Origin: Gnetum montanum
Taxonomy: Eukaryota > Streptophyta > Gnetopsida > Gnetales > Gnetaceae
NCBI GenBank assembly: GCA_015680685.1
Contig: MNCI01006587.1
Location: 262,828-326,827 of the forward strand
Length of the DNA stretch: 64,000 nt
Reading direction: 5' to 3'
Position 1 is the first letter of the stretch, and each line of letters opens with the position of its first letter. The position numbers and the translations under genes were made by a program. Under the pieces are notes generated by a model. That model searched no databases. It had not been told where the DNA came from and saw only the letters and a program-made list of their open reading frames with translations. Below, piece by piece: positions 57,236 through 64,000 of this stretch.

Positions 57236-58883
57236 TAATCATTATTTATGTTGTTATTAAATCTATTTATACATCATTTAATTCTTGAAGATAATTTTTT
57301 TTGTTGAAATTAATCTTCTTAATTGTTAAAACATCTCAAAGAATAATTTGTATCTAATATGAATAGAAAGGTTAGATTTTGATTTCCAATTGGGTAGACC
57401 AAAGATTTTTCAAAATCATAATCATGTAATTCATTTGTAATTTTGAGGAAATAATCATACATAAAAGCGATATTGTAATTCCTTTAAGAAAACCCATGTT
57501 GTTGCACTTCTATTCTATTTAAAATTATTCCAAATGTAATCTCAACATAAGGCATAAAAATCTCAGCGTAAATGTATTCCAACATATTTTTAGTCCATAG
57601 TGTATTTTGTAGAATACACTAGGAAACATGCTATAAAAGTCAACGTTGAGAAAACAAGATTCATGATTATGCCCAGTAGCCTACACGAGTACCTTAGCAT
57701 GAACAACAATGTGTTTTGGGCCTATAAAGTTAGATTGGTAATTCAAAGGGGAACTTTTGGTAGACTTCTTAAGAGAATTTTGGCACACCTAGGAAATATT
57801 TTAGAGAGAAAAAAGTAGAGAATAGCGTGAACTAGCTATGATGATCTTGAACCTTAATCCACAACAAACCTATAGCTTCAACTAGCCCTTCCCCATAGGA
57901 GCATCTTGGAGCCAACATTCTTTACTAGAGGATCTTGAGGTAGGTTGACAGGCTCCACACATGGAACAATTTTTTTTATCATTTTAAAGAATAGATATGC
58001 CTTTGATTTAACCAGCATCTAGAAAAAATTTATGATCACAGTAGCCCTAAAGCCTCACCCCTACAACCAAGCATCTAGCATTACTTGGACCCTTTTTTGT
58101 CTAGATCTGTACTCTATAAACTTTGTAGATAGTTTAATATAAGTTTATAATTTTTTCATATTTTTCCTACTATCCCTATGTTTACATTTATCCTTTTATT
58201 TCTTGCCAAAGATTTGTCAAATTTGGTAAGTTGTTATATTTACATGCATTTTTCCTATTTTTGTACGTATCACGTTTGTTACCAGTTGGTAAGTCTTGAG
58301 GTGATCAAGCTTCTTGTGAGACCATCTAAGGCATCCTATAATTTCTTCTTAGGCCTATATAGTTTTGAGGTATAATTTCCTTAGTTGTGAAAATACTTGA
58401 TTATCAAGTATCTAATTTTTTTCATTGCTATAGTTTTCTAATGCTAGAAAGAGGGCCCTCAGTGTTTTCCTACATTGTGACTGTACCTACCACTATTTTA
58501 GCATAAATTTTATGTCCTTTGAATTTTCTATTTTGACCTTCCTTTTTACATGTATTCTGTGTTTATGCTATTTTATCCATGATTTATCCTACCTAGTGTA
58601 AACCCTAAATTACTTTCTTATAGTATGCCATTAAGAATCCTTGCTTTATGTTGTGATCCCTTATGTTAAAATTCTATTGTTTTTCTATTTTTAGAGTTCA
58701 TGATAATTGAACTATGATGCATTATCCATCCCCTAACATCACACTATTGCAATTATGCTATAATATATATGTTATTTGATCTTTCTCATTCGTCTTACAT
58801 GTAGTTACTTGCCCATATCACAATCTTTTGTTAGCTAGTTTATGACTTATTCTTCTTCTATTCTACCATACATCATCATTGAC
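57236..58883. other. mostly unidentified; weak RT-like frame at 57600-57818
   Basis: The plus-strand frame 57600-57818 contains HAIKVNVEKTRFMIMPSS, which resembles the conserved K-T-x-x-M segment of LINE reverse transcriptases, but nothing around it supports this. The remainder is AT-rich without recognisable genes. Confidence 0.3.
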
Positions 58884-61590
58884 ATGGAAAGTGAATTTAA
58901 CTCTACTCGTATCTATGATGCCAAAGACCCTACTATTGTAGAACGTTGCCATTCCGATAGACATTTGGACCAAGATCTTACCTTTTGAAACATCATTGAA
59001 GATTTCTATAATTTTATTTGTGTCAAAAATACAAGCTAGCCTATGTATTCCATGCAACACACTTGACTCCAAGTGCCAATATGAAGTAACCCATAGGAAT
59101 GACAAGGAGTACATCCCTTTCCCATATGACAAGATTAAACTTACAAAATTTTATATTAATATGTTAGTGCAACTTGTCGACATAGATGAGGAAGTCATTA
59201 GTTATAAGCATGTAGTTTAGGTACAAAGCCAAAGCGATTTAGCTAATTTGGGTAGTTTCCTCGAAGTTAACTTGTAGATAGAAGAATCCCTACAAGACAT
59301 AGCCTCAAATGAATTTATGATCAACTTATCCCAAACTACCCCAGTCATCCTTCATATTCCTTCTATTCCACCCGTTACACAAATCACTCAACAAGTACCA
59401 TATGTTGACACCATTTTCACTACCGTACCCCTTATTTTTTATGTGACAACTATGTCTCAGCCTCATCTAGCTTACCACCCCTAGCCTTATTTTTCCATGC
59501 ACCAACTCATTACATTATGGGTATTGTATCTTTGTAATCACACACCCACCATCAAACATTATTCTCATTGTTTAACAACCCCTTTGCTACACATATGCAT
59601 TCCATACCACCTGCACCTTGGCTGACCATCCAAAGATTTTCTACCCAATTTGTTCTAGCTTCTACTCAACCTACTAAAATGCCTCAAGGTCTAAACCAAG
59701 CCTTCTAGATGGTATAAAACCTCACCAAATAATTGTGGAAACTTAAGGCAAGTACATTCCAAACTATCAAAATAATGGATTTTTACTAAGATGATTCCAT
59801 TTGCTCTTATGTATCACAAATAACCTCGCAAGTTGGAATTCCCATCTTGAATTTCATGAAGTACAATGGTAAAGGAGATCATAATGCTCATCTGGCCACT
59901 TTTTGCTTTGAGTATATCTTGTTGTAGTCTTGACCTCATACGATATTATAGGTATTCCTTATGTCTTTGATAGGTAAAGTCTTATACTAGTATCGTTTGT
60001 TACCTAGGAATTTCATCAAATTCCTAGATGACCTAATCACCCAATTCATTAATCACCTCAAGTATAACTTAAAGCTAGACACCATGCTAGATTAGCTTAT
60101 GAGGGTAAGGCATGGTTATCTAGAGCTAGTCAAAAAATTTATTCAAAGATGGAATTCAACCCTAAATGAAATTCTTGAGCCTATTTATGAGACTCACCTA
60201 TAGGTCATCTTTAAGGGAAGTGTTAATTATTTTATCAAGTCTAAGCTTTTCTACTTGAATCCTCACATACTTGGTTAAGCCTTTCAACAGATGAAAAATA
60301 TTAAAGAAGTGGTTGAGGCTAGTAATGATCTAGCCTACACAACCTACATATGCTAACATGCTAAAGAGGATAAAGATAAGGCTAAGAAATAATCAATGCA
60401 TAAAATCATGGCTATTGTAGCTAAGAACTACAAATAAGAAGATCAATCACAATATCAAACACCACAACCAAAATTATCACAACCAATGCTTTCTATTTTT
60501 AGTCAACCATTAGCCTCCTCTACCTCAAAGAAAATAAGATCCAATTATGAACACAAAGATTAGTCTAAGTACACTAACCCACCCATGAAATCCTTTAAAC
60601 TCCTAGATTAATTGCTAAAAAGTAATTGCATTCAACATAAGCAATTATTTGGAAATGCTAGGAAAAGACATGACTATCTTTGTAAAATAGCTTGAGATCT
60701 CACTGTGGCCATTAAAGATGACACATCACTACCTAAGTACTTTTGTCTAAGCAGGGTTTGCAATTACCACCAATTTCTAGGTCACAATATTGATTTTTTC
60801 CTAGCCTTAAAGGATGACCTACAAAAGATGATTGATAATGGAGAATTCATGCTAGATGAATCTAATCCTAATAGGGTCCAAAACTAGAGTATGCAGATGT
60901 TTAAGGACCCTCTAAATGCTACCAATGACTCTTATATGATTGCAACATTTGCTAAAATGAGTGAGTCTAACACATTTAAGAAACCTTTTGTGATTTGAAC
61001 ATCTCATGCTAATAATTCTAAACCGTAGGCCCCATCATCAGAATCTAAGGAATCTCTCATCATTAGAATACTATCGTTGGTTCCTAGACAACATTTCATC
61101 ATAAGGATCTTGCCAATAACCTCTACATAATCCCAATAAACAATAGTGGTTCCTCCAACTACCAAAGAATCTTTTATTATTTGAACACCCCCAAACTACA
61201 CAATCACATCTATCTAAGGTTCTTTGGTTGTAGGTAACACATTTATTGTAGCTTCAATAGCTAGCAAAAGTTCCTCATCATGGGCCTAGAAAAACCCTAA
61301 TGAGACTAAGTCATTAGCCAAACTTAAGAATAATTATCAAGAAAAGATAGAAAAAAGGTAAATGGGTTTTCCTAAGTTCACATCTATATTAGCAATACTG
61401 ATGATCCCATTACCCAAACCTATATCAACAAGTCAACCAAAAGAGGCTCTTAAAATAAAAATCAATAAACAACCTAAACAACATATGGTAAAGCATGAAT
61501 TAAAGATGATGAGCAAGTTAGAGGAAGTAAAAGTAACCAAAAGTGATAAAGCTCAGATTAATGTGAACGAATTCCTCATAGTTGTAGAAT
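58884..61590 (+). pseudogene. gag of a second Tat-lineage element
   Basis: It is colinear with the gag at 43378-45160 but on the plus strand. The start is taken at ATG 58884 (MESEFNSTRIYDAKDP), with less certainty. Matching blocks: FMKYNGKGDHNAHLATFCFEY (59855-59910), LKYNLKLDTMLD and FIQRWNSTLNEILEPI (60060-60185). The nucleocapsid motif CNYHQFLGHNIDFF (60750-60800) has Phe for the last Cys. LQKMIDNGEFMLDESNPNR follows as in the first copy. It has many TAA/TAG stops, mostly single-base changes, and few frameshifts. Confidence 0.78.
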
Positions 61591-62370
61591 AGGTCAAATA
61601 GTTACTAAAACAAAATAATATATCAATAACACTCTACAACCTAGTCATGACTTCTCAGACACATTGTGAGCCTTAATTAAGCTATTGCCTTCTATCATTG
61701 TGAATGAACACATCCCTATGAAAGAGTAGGCTATCGATTCCATCATCGTACTAGGTCCTGATGATAGAAAGATAGAGAAACCTTATTTTTTGTAATAGTG
61801 AGATTAAAGTGGATCCTCTAAATGAAGAAGTCTTACATAGTCATCTTTTTATAACCACACGTGTCAGTTAATACAAATTACATAAAGTCCATGTTAATGA
61901 TGGATTTGTAATTAATGTTATCTCATTCCTTATCATTAAGCATTTTAGCTTAGTAGACAACATAGAATAAACCTATATTTCCACACTTACATCCTTCAAT
62001 GAATCAATAATAACAATGTGGGACTCTATATCATTAGATTTTATGGCCAGGAAGGAATTCCACAATTTGTTTAACTTTTTGATACTCAAAAAAACATGTG
62101 ATTTTATCTTAATACTAGGGTGACCATAGCTAGCCAAACTACATGTAGTTTTGTCACCTATCCATCAAGAGATCCACCTACTCTATGAGGGTGGTGAAGT
62201 TATCATCCATGGTGATTATGCTACCCATCTCTCAGTTAATAACATAAATCTTGAGAAGATGTCAATGGTGGAATATGTAGAAAATTCGGAAACAAATAAT
62301 GACAACCTAGAAGTTAATAGGAAGTCCAACATAGTGACTAGAATTAACAATGTCTAGTAGACCTAAAATT
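61591..62370 (+). pseudogene. protease of the second Tat-lineage element
   Basis: KVHVNDGFVINVISF (61880-61930) aligns with VHVDDNAATNVIPF of the first copy, with Asn for the catalytic Asp. The later segment has WLAKLHVV-type and SPIHQEIHLLYEGGEVIIHG (62150-62210), matching the first copy after its protease. The frame ends near 62357. Confidence 0.7.
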
Positions 62371-62797
62371 CCCCTCCACATAATTCTTGGGATCAATTAC
62401 CTTTTAATTAAATAAATGAAGGAAATGGAGAGTAAAAGATCACATGAAAGAATTTTTCAATTTATCTAAGATTCAGAAACAACTTTGTAGTTAAGTCCTC
62501 TTTGTTTTGATTAAGTGCTTTTCTTCATTTTTGTAACCATGCTTTCAACATTTTATTTGCTAATTTTAATGATGTACTTTTGCTTATTTTATTTTATAAA
62601 CTTTTACCTATGTTTTTATCTTGATAAAAAAAAACAAAACAAAACAAAACAAAAAAAAAAAAAAACAATAGATTTTAACGATTCATTGCAACTCATGTTA
62701 GTCAGTTTACATTATCAAAGTTTTAGACAACCAAATGAACAGATCACACATGACCATTTGGAAATCAAAAAATAAACAAATGATAAACACTAGAAAT
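62371..62797. other. spacer with AAAAC microsatellite
   Basis: AT-rich sequence between PR and the antisense exon. An (AAAAC)n and A-rich run is at 62628-62666. Nothing else is recognisable. Confidence 0.5.
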
Positions 62798-63510
62798 TAA
62801 GCTATAGGAGCATGGGGATTAGCTCCACCATGACCATTGTTACCACCATTGCCATTACCACCATGCCATTGCTAGGAATCTATAAAATCAAAACAAAACA
62901 TATAATTGTTAGTTACAAAGAATAATAAAATTAAAAAAAGTAAAAATTTATATAGCATACATTAGATGGAGAATCAAAAAATATATCCTTGAGCATAAAT
63001 TTGAAAGACATTTTTTTTCATTTCATGATCTCTTCTTATGATATTTACCTAGTCTTTATCTTCCAAATTTACCCATTCAAGAATATTTTCTCATTCTACA
63101 TTTTTCCATTTCAGAGCTTTACCTACTAAGGTTGCCATGGAAGTTTGATTTTATGCCATTGTAATATGAGCTTTCAGAGACTTGGTAACCTACACAAATT
63201 GACTAAACAATTGGAAAGCATCACTAGCCCTTATCCCTTGAATAAACATCTCTAATTTTCACTTCTCAATGGCTTCAGATTTCCAAGCTTTCTTATGCTT
63301 TTCTTTCTCATCTTTGTACACCTTCTTGTGGGCTTTCTAAGTTTTACCCTAGTCTTTGATAATGCATAGTATTTCCTTCATTCCAAAAATTTCTAGGCCA
63401 TTGATTCTACCTTATGGTTCTTTTCAAGGCTTCCTTGTGCTATGAAAACTCTCCCCTATATTTTAGACTACTATTAAACTCAATTGATTTCTTTGGTTCA
63501 CAAAACTTCT
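62798..63510 (-). pseudogene. antisense ORF downstream of the second Tat protease, C-terminal exons
   Basis: The stretch about 63330-62960 is one frame of ~125 codons with six stops but no frameshift: YKDEKEKHKKAWKSEAIEK, EMFIQGIRASDAFQLFSQFV, TKSLKAHITMA, LVGKALKWKNVE. A likely last exon (62798-62879) after the acceptor TTTTATAG encodes WHGGNGNGGNNGHGGANPHA and a stop. It lies convergent to gag-PR, just after PR, exactly where the first Tat copy has its antisense gene. Direct homology cannot be tested because that copy's 3' exons fall in the gap. I do not recognise the family. Confidence 0.45.
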
Positions 63511-63517
63511 CTATTGG

Positions 63518-64000
63518 TGATGAGTGGCAAGGTACTTTTACACCCAACCATATGAATCACTAAGGTGTTTACGTGCAATCTAGTCGAATTCCATGGACCT
63601 ATAGTTCTCTAGTACATTAGTTTTCTCTAGGAAGTGAAATGGGCATTGAGAATGTTAGTTGTCTTCCCAACTACACTTATGAGGCTCAAGGGTATGGTTT
63701 AAGTGTAATTGAGGTAGATGATTTTTCTTATTTTATATTTTATAAGTTTGATCACCTACAAAAAGAATGAAAAGTGGAGTAATTTAAGATCTAATTCATT
63801 TACTGCCTATCTAGCCTAACAAAAATAATCATCCCACTTTCTTGGATACATCTTGAACACATATAACATTGTTGGGCTACTAAATGTTAAGTGTTGGTGG
63901 GTTACTAAGTACTATATGTATGCTCGAAGTCATCATGCTTGTATTCATTAATTTCTAGAAATAAATTACTCAATTAAAATTCATGAAAGTAAAAAGCATG
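63518..64000 (-). mobile_element. LTR of the Athila-like family, 3' part, cut by window end
   Basis: It starts TGATGAGTGGCAAGGTAC and continues with ACCCAACCATATGAATC, matching the left ends of the LTRs at 17244 and 45161. It is more diverged. Its remainder lies beyond the window, so whether it is a solo LTR is unknown. Confidence 0.75.

Noticed and set aside
57600-57818. Separate LINE reverse transcriptase gene
   Set aside because: Only one short RT-like phrase is seen; neighbours in either direction do not continue the domain.

Overview
The window looks like nuclear DNA of a seed plant with a large, repeat-rich genome, either a gymnosperm or an early-diverging or otherwise repeat-bloated angiosperm. 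The evidence is an AT-rich background, one recognisable host gene in 64 kb, a conserved plant SAM-domain protein, GT-AG introns of plant size, tRNA-derived SINEs, an RTE LINE, and nested, heavily mutated Ty3/gypsy elements. The species cannot be read from the sequence. Single Ns at 15614, 37186, 40734, 46546, 47292 and 50036 and an 803-base N run at 40782-41584 mark assembly joins.

Layout. 1-1493: a collapsed element made of two LTRs of an Athila-like family with 183 bp between them. 1.7-5 kb: short repeat arrays, a LINE tail and SINE relics. 5.2-7.0 kb: the host gene, with TATA box, probable leader intron and an uninterrupted CDS for a 434-residue SAM-domain protein. 7-13 kb: sequence with no gene I can recognise, holding two SINEs. 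13.1-16.7 kb: LINE 3' ends and a tandemly placed dispersed repeat. 17.2-26.3 kb: Athila-like element 1 on the minus strand (3' LTR, PPT, INT, RNase H, RT, PR, gag). 26.3-29.2 kb: an LTR/leader-like zone with a ~190 bp tandem array. 29.2-45.16 kb: a Tat/Ogre-lineage element on the minus strand (gag, PR, a long spacer, RT, RNase H, second RNase H, INT). It is broken by a 3.14 kb insert flanked by a 5-bp duplication that carries EXORDIUM-like and PPR gene fragments. 45.16-51.03 kb: Athila-like element 2, inserted in the Tat gag and lacking most of pol. 51.4-56.8 kb: a chromovirus with two ~1.46 kb LTRs and an internal deletion. 56.8-57.2 kb: an RTE LINE fragment. 58.9-62.4 kb: a second Tat gag-PR on the plus strand. 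63.5 kb to the end: another Athila-family LTR.

The most interesting structure is in the Tat element. In the spacer between protease and reverse transcriptase, on the opposite strand, lies a decayed multi-exon gene (about 36.83-41.6 kb). Its first part resembles an FCP1/NIF-type HAD phosphatase; its later exons are unrecognised. Five introns each rejoin the reading frame. The second Tat copy also has a decayed, convergently oriented coding stretch just after its protease (62.8-63.5 kb). The two copies therefore suggest an antisense, spliced extra ORF as part of this element family. Every retroelement here is defective by stops, frameshifts, deletions or lost catalytic residues. The 453-bp perfect inverted repeat at 46.1-47.3 kb is best explained by a contig placed in reverse.
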